NCBI GenBank assembly: GCA_016219015.1
Contig: JACRCL010000003.1
Span: 1-64,000, forward strand
Length of the DNA stretch: 64,000 bases
From: Deltaproteobacteria bacterium
GTDB lineage: Bacteria; Desulfobacterota; GWC2-55-46
Direction of reading: 5' to 3'
Shown: positions 1 through 7,552 of the stretch, piece by piece
Position numbering within the stretch: position 1 is the first letter of the stretch
Layout: every line of letters begins with the position of its first letter
The notes under the pieces: generated by a model
The model's database searches: none
Told to the model about the DNA's origin: nothing
The model's input: only the letters and a program-made list of their open reading frames with translations
Program-made: the position numbers and the translations under genes

Positions 1-60
1 CTTCGCTATCTTGTAAAGGTCTTGATGTCTGGTCAAGCCTTGTGGCAAAGGTATGCCTGA
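1..60 (+). CDS. possible 3' end of an unidentified gene (partial)
   Basis: Frame 1 is open from the window edge to a TGA and would encode 19 C-terminal residues ending SGQALWQRYA. The stretch is too short to assign a family. The palindromic terminator about 95 bp downstream is compatible with a gene ending here. It could equally be chance, because only 19 codons are seen. Confidence 0.25.
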   Translation, partial: LRYLVKVLMSGQALWQRYA

Positions 61-155
61 TAGCACTGGCTCAACTCTAAACCAAAGGAATACGGCAGAT
101 TACAGGTTCAAAATAAGTCTTGAATCCCTGTCCCCCAGCCAATTCTTCAAAAAAA

Positions 156-185
156 CAAGGGGTTAGCTTTAAAGCTAACCCCTTG
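156..185. terminator. bidirectional intrinsic terminator
   Basis: A perfect 30-bp palindrome (two 15-base arms, no real loop) is flanked by an A run on the left and a short T-rich stretch on the right. It can stop transcription from the left-edge fragment on the plus strand and from the PAP2 gene on the minus strand. Confidence 0.7.
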
Positions 186-396
186 TTATCGTTTTTCAAC
201 ACCAAAGCCAAAAGCGATTGTGGATATTTGAATTTTATAATAAAAGGAAAAACTTTTAAATAAATATTTTGCGTTATCGCAAATGACGGTTTTATCGGAG
301 TAAGGTTGATGTGACGGCTTCTTTCGAGAGCGCTTGAAGGGGCATCGTTGGAAAGGCGGCCTTCTTATCCGGGCCATTCTACCGGGCAGGCCTTTT

Positions 397-1104
397 TCAG
401 GCAAGCATGATCTTAAGCAGTTTCCAGGCCCCTTTCAGGAGACCTCTGCCGCTGCTGAACAGGTCGGCGATCTGGTAAGTCAAAAGGAAGAATAAAGGAT
501 AAAAGACAGAGGGTCTTGAATCCAGCCAACGCACGGCAGACCTAAAGATATTGCTCCTGACAAGGTACAGGTTCCCAAGACATCCGACGGCAATCCCTAT
601 GACCGCGCCGGCGATAACGTCCGTAGGGTAATGCAACCCCAGGTATACCCGCGGGAAAACGATAAACAGGGCGGTATATGCAAGCGTAAGGACCCCCACC
701 TTCTTCGAAAGGAATAACAGTCCGGCGGACAATGAAAAGAATAACACCGCGTGGTCGCTCGGGAATGAGCTCCAGTCGTCCAGGATACTCTGGTCGACCC
801 CGTACGGGAGCACAAAATTAAGGCCCAGCTCGTGCATTGGCCTTACTCGGAACGGCAGCGTCAACGCCAGCGCCCTCGCCAGCGCGATCGCCACAAGGCA
901 ACCGAATACCGTTGAGATTATATGCTCGCGGCCATGCGGGTCGGACTGGCCGCTTTTAAACCACATCCACCATATGAGAGTCGCCAGCACGCCTCCTTTC
1001 AGCAGGGGATTATGTGCCAAGAAACCCATTAAATGATCGAATATCAAAAAATGACGGGAAAGGCCGTTAACGTAAAAGATTATCGAAGAATCGAAGATGT
1101 TCAT
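397..1104 (-). CDS. PAP2-family membrane phosphatase
   Basis: This 235-residue protein has the PAP2 signature blocks: RVRP near residue 95, SSFPSDHA (the PSGH-type motif with Asp for Gly) near 115, and RVYLGLHYPTDV (the SR-H-D block, with the catalytic His). Several hydrophobic segments surround them, as in undecaprenyl-diphosphatase (BcrC/PgpB-like) and lipid phosphatases, which remove phosphate from lipid carriers on the outer face of the inner membrane. The Lys of the first PAP2 motif is not evident, so activity is not assured. The start ATG has only a weak AAGG ribosome-binding sequence. The gene stands alone, and its lipid substrate cannot be told from the sequence. Confidence 0.8.
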   Translation of the reverse strand: MNIFDSSIIFYVNGLSRHFLIFDHLMGFLAHNPLLKGGVLATLIWWMWFKSGQSDPHGREHIISTVFGCLVAIALARALALTLPFRVRPMHELGLNFVLPYGVDQSILDDWSSFPSDHAVLFFSLSAGLLFLSKKVGVLTLAYTALFIVFPRVYLGLHYPTDVIAGAVIGIAVGCLGNLYLVRSNIFRSAVRWLDSRPSVFYPLFFLLTYQIADLFSSGRGLLKGAWKLLKIMLA

Positions 1105-1300
1105 GTCGGCGGCCTTTAACGGCTTATCTGGAATACCGGCAATATTCGTTCTGCATCTCGGTTCTGATGCCGAACAAGGCCTCTCCGGTTGTTTAAGTAC
1201 GACCGGAAAGCGTAAGCGTGCGTCAAGTATGTAGCGGATTTATAAAAGGTTACCAGATAAAATGAGTTTGTAAACCACCGTGGTCAATTATCGCAAAAAC

Positions 1301-1323
1301 GCCCGCGGACTTAGTCCGCGGGC
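1301..1323. terminator. bidirectional intrinsic terminator
   Basis: A perfect 10-bp GC-rich stem with loop TTA is flanked by AAAA on the left and TTTGTTTTT on the right. It directly follows the 87-residue gene on the minus strand. Confidence 0.85.
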
Positions 1324-1347
1324 GTTTGTTTTTCTCTCTTGCCCGGT

Positions 1348-1611
1348 CTATCTGCCGAATACATGGTTCCATAGGTGCGTGCCCGCCACGTGCCTGTAGA
1401 GCTTTTCAATAATCCTGACCTTTTTGTTCCCTATCGGGCCTGAGCCGGACGCCAGCCCCTCCTCGGGCTCAACGGGTATATCCTCATACAGCGGGAGGAC
1501 TTCGACTATCTCGACCTTGTCCCTGCCCCTGCCGCCGGGGGCCTGCACCACAGCGGAAGCCGCCGTGGGGTCATACTCTATAGCCTCTACGACCCTTCTT
1601 TTCCTCATCAT
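1348..1611 (-). CDS. hypothetical protein, 87 residues
   Basis: A strong ribosome-binding site (GGGGAGGTGA) precedes tandem ATG codons, and an intrinsic terminator follows the stop, so this looks like a genuine monocistronic gene. The protein has a basic start (MMRKRRVVEA), a Pro/Glu-rich middle (YEDIPVEPEEG) and a basic C-terminal part. It has no signal peptide or membrane segment, and I recognise no family. Confidence 0.6.
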   Translation of the reverse strand: MMRKRRVVEAIEYDPTAASAVVQAPGGRGRDKVEIVEVLPLYEDIPVEPEEGLASGSGPIGNKKVRIIEKLYRHVAGTHLWNHVFGR

Positions 1612-1766
1612 CTAACTGTCACCTCCCCTTTAACTCTATAACCTCTATAGATATTATACCCCATTATTACCCCGGACTCTGGATAACTCTTTGTTTTTTA
1701 AAAGGTTTTTAGATGAGCATACTTTTTGGCGGGTTTGCGGCATAGTAACATTGGGGAAAAAGAAAA

Positions 1767-1794
1767 AGGCGCCCCTGCGAACGCAGTGGCGCCT
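1767..1794 (-). terminator. intrinsic terminator
   Basis: The hairpin has a 7-bp outer stem (AGGCGCC/GGCGCCT), one mismatch and a 5-bp inner stem. A-rich sequence to the left gives a T tract on the minus strand, and A7 follows on the right. It lies just downstream of the 55-residue gene on the minus strand. Confidence 0.75.
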
Positions 1795-1818
1795 AAAAAA
1801 AATCGTGGATTTCTTTTC

Positions 1819-1986
1819 TTACTGCGGACCTTTACGGGCCTTTCCGCTAAAAAGCAGCTCGTTCAGCAGGTAGGCGTGCTGTCCGGACGGGGCCGTATCA
1901 CTCTCTACCTCTTTTGCCGAGAGCTCCTCCTGTAAGAGCATCTCTTCAAAGGAGATTAGCTCTTTTAGCGTCATCTTACGTGCCAT
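1819..1986 (-). CDS. small hypothetical protein, 55 residues
   Basis: The reading frame begins MARKMTLKELISFEEMLLQE and ends SGKARKGPQ. AGGAG lies about 8 bases before the ATG, and a GC-rich intrinsic terminator lies just past the stop, so start, stop and transcript end all agree. The protein is soluble, mostly helical in appearance and acidic in its first half, without cysteines or a signal peptide. It resembles no family I know. The neighbouring 87-residue gene is also monocistronic and on the same strand. Confidence 0.6.
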   Translation of the reverse strand: MARKMTLKELISFEEMLLQEELSAKEVESDTAPSGQHAYLLNELLFSGKARKGPQ

Positions 1987-2224
1987 TTTAGCGCTCCTTT
2001 ACGGCCTTTTTTCGCTCCGGCGTATCAACGCAAAAACGGATTTATAATTATAATAGCAAAAACTCATTAACGTGAGATTAAAGGGGATTTTTTTATATCC
2101 GTGCCGCCCCAGGCCATTTATAAACATATCGCACGCCTAAAAGTTTACTTGAAGATTTTTAAGGGGCGGCTTAAACCGCCTGACAGGCCGCTTCGGAAGA
2201 CGGTATAGACCGGGGGTAATTAAT

Positions 2225-4333
2225 ATGATATCTTTAATCCGTAAGACAGAATCTCTAATGAGAGACATAGGTTCCCGTATAACAGCCGCCGCTTTTCTTT
2301 CCGTCTTCATAGCCCTTTTCATCTTTGCGCAGCCATCTTCCGCAGTGGACATTACATCGCACAACCTGAACATCTCCGTAGACATCAAGGGGCGGAAAAT
2401 TACCGGCACGGACAGGATAACGCCCGGCAAACAGGCGAAGCTCGGCCTCTATATAAGGCAGGGCTCCTCCATCGACAGGGTCCTCATGGACGGGAAAGAC
2501 CTCAAGTTCTCGGTCCTCGGCGTCCGTACAGGCGTAAACGCGCTTAATATCGACGCTCCCGAAGACCTCGCGGGCAAAACGCTCGAAGTCCATTTCCACG
2601 GCTCGTTCCAGTCGCCTGCCGAGGCCGCGGAGTCGGTCAAGCGCGGGGTGGCATTTGTAGAGGACGGGGTCATCGGCGAGGAGGGCGTATTCCTCCCTTC
2701 GGGCTCATTCTGGTTCCCGCAGGAGGAGAAGTCACTTGCCTTGTTTGAATGCACCGTCGCCCTGCCCGCCGGGTACACGGCCGTAATGGAAGGGTCATCA
2801 CAAAAGGGCGGAAAAGGGACGGAGCGCTGGAAGGCCGAGACCCCCCTCGACGGGTTCGACCTCGTTGCCGGGAGATACATCGTCACTCAAGAGGACTACA
2901 AAGGCATCGGCATATACACCTACTTCTTCAAAGATGAAAAAGAGCTATCCAGGACATATATCAGCAAGACCAAAGGCTACCTCGACCTTTATCAGGGTCT
3001 TATCGGCCCCTACCCTTTCAAGAAGTTCGCGGTAGTCGAGAATTTTCTCCCCACGGGCTACGGCATGCCGTCGTTCACGCTCCTCGGCTCGAGCGTCATA
3101 AGGCTGCCTTTCATCCCGGATACGTCCCTCGGCCATGAGATAGCCCACAGCTGGTGGGGTAATTCCGTCTTTGTGGACGACTCGCTCGGCAACTGGGTCG
3201 AGGCGCTTACGACCTATACGGCGGATTACCTGTACGAAAGGAACAAAGGGGAGAAAGAGGCGCGGGAGTTCAGGCTCAACAAACTGCGCGGGTACAAGAA
3301 CTTCGCGCAGGACGGAGAGGCGCTTAAGGACTTCATCGACTCGACCACCCCCTCATCAAGGGCCGTAGGCTACAACAAGGGGATGATGGTATTCGGCATG
3401 CTTGAGGACGCCATTGGCCGGGAGCCGTTCGAAAAGGGGTTGAAGGACTTCTATAGGGACTTCGCCTTCAGGAGGGCGTCGTGGAAAGACCTGCGGGAGG
3501 CGTTCGAGAAAGCCTCCGACAGTACCCTCGGATGGTTCTTCGACCAGTGGATAAATAGAAGCGGCGGGCCGTCGCTCATGCCCGGCAGCGCGCGGGCAAT
3601 CAAAAAAGGCGACATCTACGAGGCGTCCTTCACAATCAAACAGATAAAGCCCGCCTACATACTCGACCTGCCGGTGCTCTTCAAGACCGAAAACGGAGAG
3701 GTATTGAAAAAGGTCCGCGTAAAGGATGAAGCCGAAGAGGTCAAGGTGGAGCTCGCCTCAAGGCCGGTATCCGTGGAGATAGACCCCGGCTACGAGGTCT
3801 TCAGGATACTTTCGGATGAGGAGATGCCGCCGTCTTTGGGCGCGTGCCTCGGCGACAGGAACGGCGTCATCGTCACGCCCGGCAAGGGTGACGCGCGGCA
3901 GAAGTACCTCGCGGCCTCGGAGCAGTTGTCGAAGGACTACAACCTCGAGCTGGTAACGGACGCGATGGCCGGGGTCCAGGACTACCTCAAGTACAGGTCG
4001 GTATTCATCTTAGGCGCAGGGGGGGAGAACGCCTTCTACCTGCTCGCGGCGCAGCACTTTTCAAGGCACGCCTCCATCACCGGGGACACGTTCAGGGTCA
4101 ATGGAAAGGCATTCGGCAGGGACGGCTCCGCGTTCGCGCTCGCGGTAAAGAACCCGGAGAACCCCGCAAAGACGATATGCCTCTTCGCCAGCGGGCTCGA
4201 TAAAGAGAAGACGTTTTCCTCCGCCAAGAGGATGCGCTATTTTTCGGATTCAAGCTATGTGGTATTCTCCGGGGACAAGGTGGATAAGGGCATCTTCGAG
4301 GGCAAAAAGCTGCAAGTGGATTTCCAGAAATAA
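2225..4333 (+). CDS. secreted M1-type (gluzincin) metallopeptidase
   Basis: This 702-residue protein begins with a hydrophobic signal sequence (residues 16-38, ending QPSSAVD), so it is probably periplasmic. The zinc motif HEIAHSWWGN lies at residues 304-313, and the third ligand Glu is expected in NWVEALTTY (E326), one position closer than the canonical M1 spacing. The substrate-binding GAMEN loop is replaced by GYGMPS, as in divergent bacterial M1 peptidases. A catalytic helical part follows to about residue 450 (GGPSLMPG), then a beta-rich region and an extra C-terminal domain of unknown role. The substrate is not evident. The next gene, also secreted, follows after about 105 bp and may share the transcript. 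Confidence 0.82.
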   Translation: MISLIRKTESLMRDIGSRITAAAFLSVFIALFIFAQPSSAVDITSHNLNISVDIKGRKITGTDRITPGKQAKLGLYIRQGSSIDRVLMDGKDLKFSVLGVRTGVNALNIDAPEDLAGKTLEVHFHGSFQSPAEAAESVKRGVAFVEDGVIGEEGVFLPSGSFWFPQEEKSLALFECTVALPAGYTAVMEGSSQKGGKGTERWKAETPLDGFDLVAGRYIVTQEDYKGIGIYTYFFKDEKELSRTYISKTKGYLDLYQGLIGPYPFKKFAVVENFLPTGYGMPSFTLLGSSVIRLPFIPDTSLGHEIAHSWWGNSVFVDDSLGNWVEALTTYTADYLYERNKGEKEAREFRLNKLRGYKNFAQDGEALKDFIDSTTPSSRAVGYNKGMMVFGMLEDAIGREPFEKGLKDFYRDFAFRRASWKDLREAFEKASDSTLGWFFDQWINRSGGPSLMPGSARAIKKGDIYEASFTIKQIKPAYILDLPVLFKTENGEVLKKVRVKDEAEEVKVELASRPVSVEIDPGYEVFRILSDEEMPPSLGACLGDRNGVIVTPGKGDARQKYLAASEQLSKDYNLELVTDAMAGVQDYLKYRSVFILGAGGENAFYLLAAQHFSRHASITGDTFRVNGKAFGRDGSAFALAVKNPENPAKTICLFASGLDKEKTFSSAKRMRYFSDSSYVVFSGDKVDKGIFEGKKLQVDFQK

Positions 4334-4438
4334 TTTCAAGGCAAGCTCCGGGGTCAAAACAAAGGGAAACGGGAAGCAGACCCCTTTCCCGCCATCCCGA
4401 ACGCCACAGGCTATCGGCGTTTTCAAAGGAGGGGTCTT

Positions 4439-5353
4439 ATGCTGAACGCACTGATTATCGTTATGGCGATACTGCTGCCGCTTGTCCCCGCAAAGGCGTT
4501 TCCGCAGGAGAAGGCGCCGGAGGCCTCGAACGGAAAGATCGCCGCGGAAGCCGATTACAAGCTCAAGGCGAATACTACCTTCATAAATGCCGCGGAGAAG
4601 ATAGTCAAGGAGTCCGGGGACGCCGAGGCCGCGTCTATCCTCAAGATGGCCAGGGCCTCCGCCGAAGAGGCGCGGCAGCACTACGGCAAGGGTGAATACG
4701 AGTTCGCCAGCGAGGACGCGGCAGAGTCTACCCGGATGGCGACCCACGCGATAGTCATTTCCAAGAACCGTCAGGACTCCACGATAAGGGACTCCGTAAT
4801 AAGGGAAGAGGCGATACTGCGCTCGAAACATGACGCCGAGCGCAAGGAGGCGATGATAAAGAAGGGGCTTGCCGAGGTGGAGACGTTCATCAAGACCGCC
4901 GACATGCTCGCCTCCGAGTACGGGAGCGCCTCGGCCCCGGCCAGGATAGGGCAGGCGAAGGCGTTCCTCGCCATGTCAAAGACCCATATCGCTGGCGGCG
5001 ACCTCGACTCGTCGCTCGAAGAAATAAAAAAGGCCTACAAGCTCATCACCGACACTGTAAGGGAGATGAAGCGCGAAAGAGGCGAGATAATCACTTTCCC
5101 CAGGCCTGCGGTCACGGACGAGAAGGAGATGCTCACGTATGAATTGAAGAAGAACGACTCTTATCTGTTTTTCGCGGAAAAGCTCGCCGGAGGCATGACC
5201 AGGGAAGGCTCCAGGCTCCTCGGTGAGGCAAAGACGCTTCAGGGCGAGGCCATGAAAGCCATGGACGCGGGCGACAGGCCCGTGGCCATAGAGAAGCTGA
5301 AGGCATCTACCGAGCTGTACATAAAGGCCGTGAAGAGCACGAGCGGGCAGTGA
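4439..5353 (+). CDS. secreted helical-repeat protein, function unknown
   Basis: An AGGAGG-type site precedes the ATG. The first 20 residues form a signal peptide ending VPAKAFPQ. The remaining ~280 residues are rich in Ala, Glu and Lys and almost entirely helical in pattern, with recurring segments such as AEKIVKES, AESTRMATHA and ASTELYIKAVK that suggest TPR-like or coiled-coil helical hairpins. There are no cysteines or catalytic motif. It lies downstream of the M1-type peptidase and ends at a strong terminator, so the two could form one unit. I cannot assign a function. Confidence 0.7.
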   Translation: MLNALIIVMAILLPLVPAKAFPQEKAPEASNGKIAAEADYKLKANTTFINAAEKIVKESGDAEAASILKMARASAEEARQHYGKGEYEFASEDAAESTRMATHAIVISKNRQDSTIRDSVIREEAILRSKHDAERKEAMIKKGLAEVETFIKTADMLASEYGSASAPARIGQAKAFLAMSKTHIAGGDLDSSLEEIKKAYKLITDTVREMKRERGEIITFPRPAVTDEKEMLTYELKKNDSYLFFAEKLAGGMTREGSRLLGEAKTLQGEAMKAMDAGDRPVAIEKLKASTELYIKAVKSTSGQ

Positions 5354-5364
5354 TAGCAGGAGAA

Positions 5365-5386
5365 ACGGGGGGCAATCGCCCCCCGT
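5365..5386. terminator. bidirectional intrinsic terminator
   Basis: A 9-bp G/C stem with loop AATC is followed by TTTACTTTTTAG. It separates the plus-strand secreted protein gene from the convergent DUF2188 gene. Confidence 0.85.
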
Positions 5387-5393
5387 TTACTTT

Positions 5394-5642
5394 TTAGTGC
5401 TCCTTATCCTTTGGCGGATTGGGATCATTACCAGGAGCTATAGTATCTTTACTCCTAAATTTGCCGTCCAAACCTTTAATCGTTAACTCCCCACCACCTT
5501 GATTTTTTAGCATCTCTTTTGCAGCATTTGTGGCGCCTTTTTGTGTTTCATGAGCACTAGAAACCCTATCCGCACCTATTTTTTGATTTACCCAATGGCC
5601 ATCATCTCGTCTATAGACTATACGATCATTATCTTTGCTCAT
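5394..5642 (-). CDS. DUF2188 domain protein
   Basis: The 82 residues show the DUF2188 pattern: an aromatic HWVN strand, SAHETQKGATNAAKEML, GGGELTIKGLDGKFRSKDTI and a charged tail. Members are small soluble proteins of unknown function, often near mobile or stress genes. AAGGAGA precedes the ATG. Base composition is clearly more AT-rich than in the surrounding genes. With the small gene and the ImmA/XRE pair upstream it forms an AT-rich islet that was probably acquired. Confidence 0.75.
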   Translation of the reverse strand: MSKDNDRIVYRRDDGHWVNQKIGADRVSSAHETQKGATNAAKEMLKNQGGGELTIKGLDGKFRSKDTIAPGNDPNPPKDKEH

Positions 5643-5714
5643 CTTTGGTCTCCTTCAAAATTGTTTTTTACTTCATTTGGAAAAGGGGGATGAGGGCCCC
5701 CCTTTTTCTTATTC

Positions 5715-5822
5715 CTATTCCCTGACCCTTATGGGCCAGGCTTTTTTACCAAAGTCACGAGCATAGAGCCTTTTTCCATCGCGAGTTATAAAAGCCACGA
5801 ACCTTATTGAATGTTGTTTCAT
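5715..5822 (-). CDS. small basic protein, 35 residues
   Basis: The frame is open further upstream, but a perfect AGGAGG lies 8-9 bases before this ATG, giving MKQHSIRFVAFITRDGKRLY followed by 15 more residues. The short form is therefore preferred over a 61-residue form starting at 5900. The protein is basic, with a possible beta-hairpin (FVAFITRDGKRLYA). I recognise no family. It sits in the AT-rich islet between the DUF2188 gene and the ImmA gene. Confidence 0.5.
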   Translation of the reverse strand: MKQHSIRFVAFITRDGKRLYARDFGKKAWPIRVRE

Positions 5823-5938
5823 GTATTTTGCCCTCCTTTCTAAGACTCCAAAATTCAATTGACAGAAGGGCGCCTGAAATGTAAAATTTATCGTATCCAT
5901 AACAGGCCCGCCATCCGGCCAACCACTTTGGGTGGTAT

Positions 5939-5974
5939 AAACCCCGAAATACTCTGACCAGTATTTTGGGGTTT
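5939..5974. terminator. intrinsic terminator overlapping the ImmA stop codon
   Basis: A long stem (AAACCCC-AAATACT paired with AGTATTT-GGGGTTT, one wobble) has the loop CTGACC. It is followed by TAGTTTTTA on the plus strand and by ATACCACC on the minus strand. The right arm overlaps the stop codon of the ImmA-like gene. Confidence 0.6.
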
Positions 5975-6554
5975 AGTTTTTAAAGCCGAGAGCCCTCATT
6001 CTCGACCTTAAAAAAGGTATGTTTATCTGAAAATGCTCCGATATAACCCATATAGGCGCCCCTTGCTTTAAAAGATTTTCAAGGACCTGCTTAGGCATCA
6101 GCAAAGCGCCTGCGAATTGCCATGCTTGCCATTCAGGATTCCGATAGACGGGAATATCGGATTTTCTATATAAATTTATTTTTTCAGAGTGGCTTTTTTC
6201 CTGCTTAAATACGATATCCATTTTTCTAGCCAGTTTTAGCGTTGGCACATGGAGTAAAGCATGTCCTACTTCGTGAGACATAGTTGACCTGAGAAATTTA
6301 CGGTTTAACGGATTCTCCGCGAGTTCAGCGTCAATCATTACCACGCTATCGGCTGCAGAGGTCAGACCATGTATGCCGGAAGGCAGCTGCATCGAGTAGT
6401 GAAGTGAAAGACCTGTTTTATTTTTTAGGTCAAGTTCACAAAATTCCTCTATATCAAACGCAGTCCTACCAGCTAAAACGTCAGGCTGGAATTCTTGTAT
6501 TAATTGCTGGGCTTTAAATTCAATCTCGTTCTTGCTCATGCCAGAAAAGATCAT
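5973..6554 (-). CDS. ImmA/IrrE-family metallopeptidase
   Basis: The 193-residue protein carries MSHEVGHALLHVP around residue 88-100, the HExxH zinc motif of ImmA/IrrE (COG2856) peptidases, which cleave partner XRE-type repressors to release gene expression. The N-terminal AQQLIQEF and C-terminal WQAWQFAGALLMPKQVL segments are typical of the family. Its start codon overlaps the stop of the upstream XRE gene by four bases (ATGA), which implies coupled translation and functional pairing. AT-rich composition suggests horizontal acquisition. The likely target is the XRE protein itself (inference). Confidence 0.88.
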   Translation of the reverse strand: MIFSGMSKNEIEFKAQQLIQEFQPDVLAGRTAFDIEEFCELDLKNKTGLSLHYSMQLPSGIHGLTSAADSVVMIDAELAENPLNRKFLRSTMSHEVGHALLHVPTLKLARKMDIVFKQEKSHSEKINLYRKSDIPVYRNPEWQAWQFAGALLMPKQVLENLLKQGAPIWVISEHFQINIPFLRSRMRALGFKN

Positions 6555-6910
6555 TTTTCTTTCCTCGCCTCCATTTCTTTGATTAACGTTTGCAGTTCAT
6601 CTTCAGTTTTATCCTCGGCTGCTCTAAGAAGTGCATAGTGTAGTTCTGGACGGGTGAGAAATAGCTTTTTTGCTTCGGGGTGTAGTTTCCTTTCGCGTTC
6701 TTCTTTAGCTTGTGAAGATAAGCTCCCATCTGTTATGCCTAAACATTTCTCGATCTTGGCTACAATCTCGGATTCTGGTGCGCGCTTTCGTTCGTGTTCT
6801 AGATCGGACAGATAACTTATTGAGAGACCTGTAAACTCTGAAATCTCTCTTAGCTTCATTCTTTTTTGGCTTCGGACTTCGATTAAAAGCTGTCCAAAAC
6901 TCCGTGCCAT
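6551..6910 (-). CDS. XRE-family helix-turn-helix regulator
   Basis: Residues 5-60 form a Cro/CI-type HTH (KLREISEFTGLSISYLSDLE). The C-terminal half is charged and helical and probably mediates dimerisation or contact with the ImmA-like peptidase. Two in-frame ATGs exist six bases apart. The outer one lies directly on the AGGAGGT sequence, whereas the inner one (MARSFGQ) has ideal six-base spacing, so the 119-residue form is chosen. A near-consensus promoter and a 23-bp palindrome lie upstream, which suggests autorepression. Confidence 0.87.
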   Translation of the reverse strand: MARSFGQLLIEVRSQKRMKLREISEFTGLSISYLSDLEHERKRAPESEIVAKIEKCLGITDGSLSSQAKEERERKLHPEAKKLFLTRPELHYALLRAAEDKTEDELQTLIKEMEARKEK

Positions 6911-6967
6911 GCCCATACCTCCTTTTTTCTCACAGTAACCTGTTGAGTGTCTTTAAAACCCCACCTT

Positions 6968-6990
6968 ATTACTCTAAAACCTAGAGTAAT
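6968..6990. promoter_or_regulatory. probable XRE operator palindrome
   Basis: ATTACTCTA and TAGAGTAAT are perfect 9-bp inverted arms around a 5-bp spacer. They lie immediately downstream of the -10 box of the XRE-immA promoter, where a bound dimer would block transcription start. A further half-site (TTACTCT) lies at 7031-7037, upstream of the -35 box. Operator function is inferred from position and symmetry. Confidence 0.65.
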
Positions 6991-6993
6991 TTG

Positions 6994-7022
6994 ATTATAT
7001 GATCTATTAAAAAGTATGTCAA
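6994..7022 (-). promoter_or_regulatory. sigma-70-type promoter of the XRE-immA unit
   Basis: On the minus strand TTGACA (7022-7017) and TATAAT (6999-6994) are both perfect consensus hexamers with exact 17-bp spacing. The transcript would run into the XRE gene about 85 bp further on. Confidence 0.85.
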
Positions 7023-7109
7023 GAGGTTTGTTACTCTTTTTTTGGCGTAAGATTTTTTTTAAACATCCTTTTAGCTAAAGGCATCAGAAACAAGGCACCA
7101 AATCAAAAA

Positions 7110-7132
7110 GGGCCGCCCATATTGGGCGGCCC
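7110..7132. terminator. intrinsic terminator
   Basis: A perfect 10-bp GC-rich stem with loop TAT has an A5 run on its left, giving a T run for minus-strand transcripts. It shares its GGGCCGCCC arm with the tRNA-Glu terminator at 7266-7296. Confidence 0.75.
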
Positions 7133-7252
7133 TAACGGGATGAGTGGCTTCGCCTCTCCGGCAGGGAAGTGTACATTTCAAGGCTCGTCTCTGCTCCCCT
7201 TCGGGGGCCTCGACGAGCACCCGGACGAACCCTACGGGTTCTCACCCCGTTA
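7133..7252 (-). ncRNA. candidate structured RNA, family unknown
   Basis: No open frame fits this 120-bp GC-rich segment. Its ends pair over 12 bp (7133-7144 with 7241-7252; G-U wobble on the minus strand, A-C mismatch on the plus strand). Inside are AACCC-GGGTT, TCCGG-CCGGA, a 7-bp GCTCGTC-GACGAGC helix capped by a CCCC/GGGG hairpin, and GGC-GCC. On the minus strand the segment runs straight into the terminator at 7110-7132. The AGG-hairpin-AGCAG arrangement resembles the tip of SRP RNA, but the CGAA loop and the branching argue against that identity. A UUCG loop would form if the plus strand were transcribed, so strand is uncertain. Confidence 0.35.
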
Positions 7253-7265
7253 AGGCATTAAATAA

Positions 7266-7296
7266 AAAAGGGCCGCCCTTTCCGGGCGGCCCTTTT
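7266..7296. terminator. intrinsic terminator of tRNA-Glu
   Basis: A 13-bp stem (AAAAGGGCCGCCC and its complement) has loop TTTCC and A/T runs on both sides. It begins 10 bp after the tRNA 3' end on the minus strand and can also act on plus-strand transcripts. Confidence 0.85.
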
Positions 7297-7305
7297 ATTA
7301 TTTAC

Positions 7306-7381
7306 TGGCGGTCCTAACGGGATTCGAACCCGTGTTTCAGCCTTGAGAGGGCCACGTCCTAGGCCTCTAGACGATAGGACC
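7306..7381 (-). tRNA. tRNA-Glu (anticodon CTC)
   Basis: The minus strand folds into a full cloverleaf. The acceptor stem is GGTCCTA/TAGGACC, the D arm is GTCT...AGGAC, and the anticodon loop CTCTCAA (anticodon CTC, reading GAG) sits on a 5-bp stem with two wobble pairs. The T arm is ACGGG-TTCGAAT-CCCGT and CCA is encoded. An intrinsic terminator follows. Confidence 0.95.
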
Positions 7382-7504
7382 TTTCCACTTAACTTATGAA
7401 AGATAACTCAATACCGCCCGTTTTGTCAATAGGCAGGAGGAAGGAAAGGCAAATTTTCCGGATTGCAGGGCTTGAGGCTTCACCGGAAGGGGATACGAAC
7501 AAAA

Positions 7505-7528
7505 GGTGCCGCAACGTGTTGCGGCACC
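7505..7528. terminator. bidirectional intrinsic terminator
   Basis: An 11-bp stem (GGTGCCGCAAC and its complement) has a two-base loop, AAAA on the left and CTTTTGTG on the right. It follows the secreted-protein gene on the minus strand. Confidence 0.85.
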
Positions 7529-7552
7529 CTTTTGTGTTTCAACCCCGGTCTT

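Noticed and set aside
7133..7252. tRNA-Sec (selC) candidate
   Set aside because: There is no anticodon arm with TCA, no proper T loop and no CCA; the pairing does not make a tRNA.
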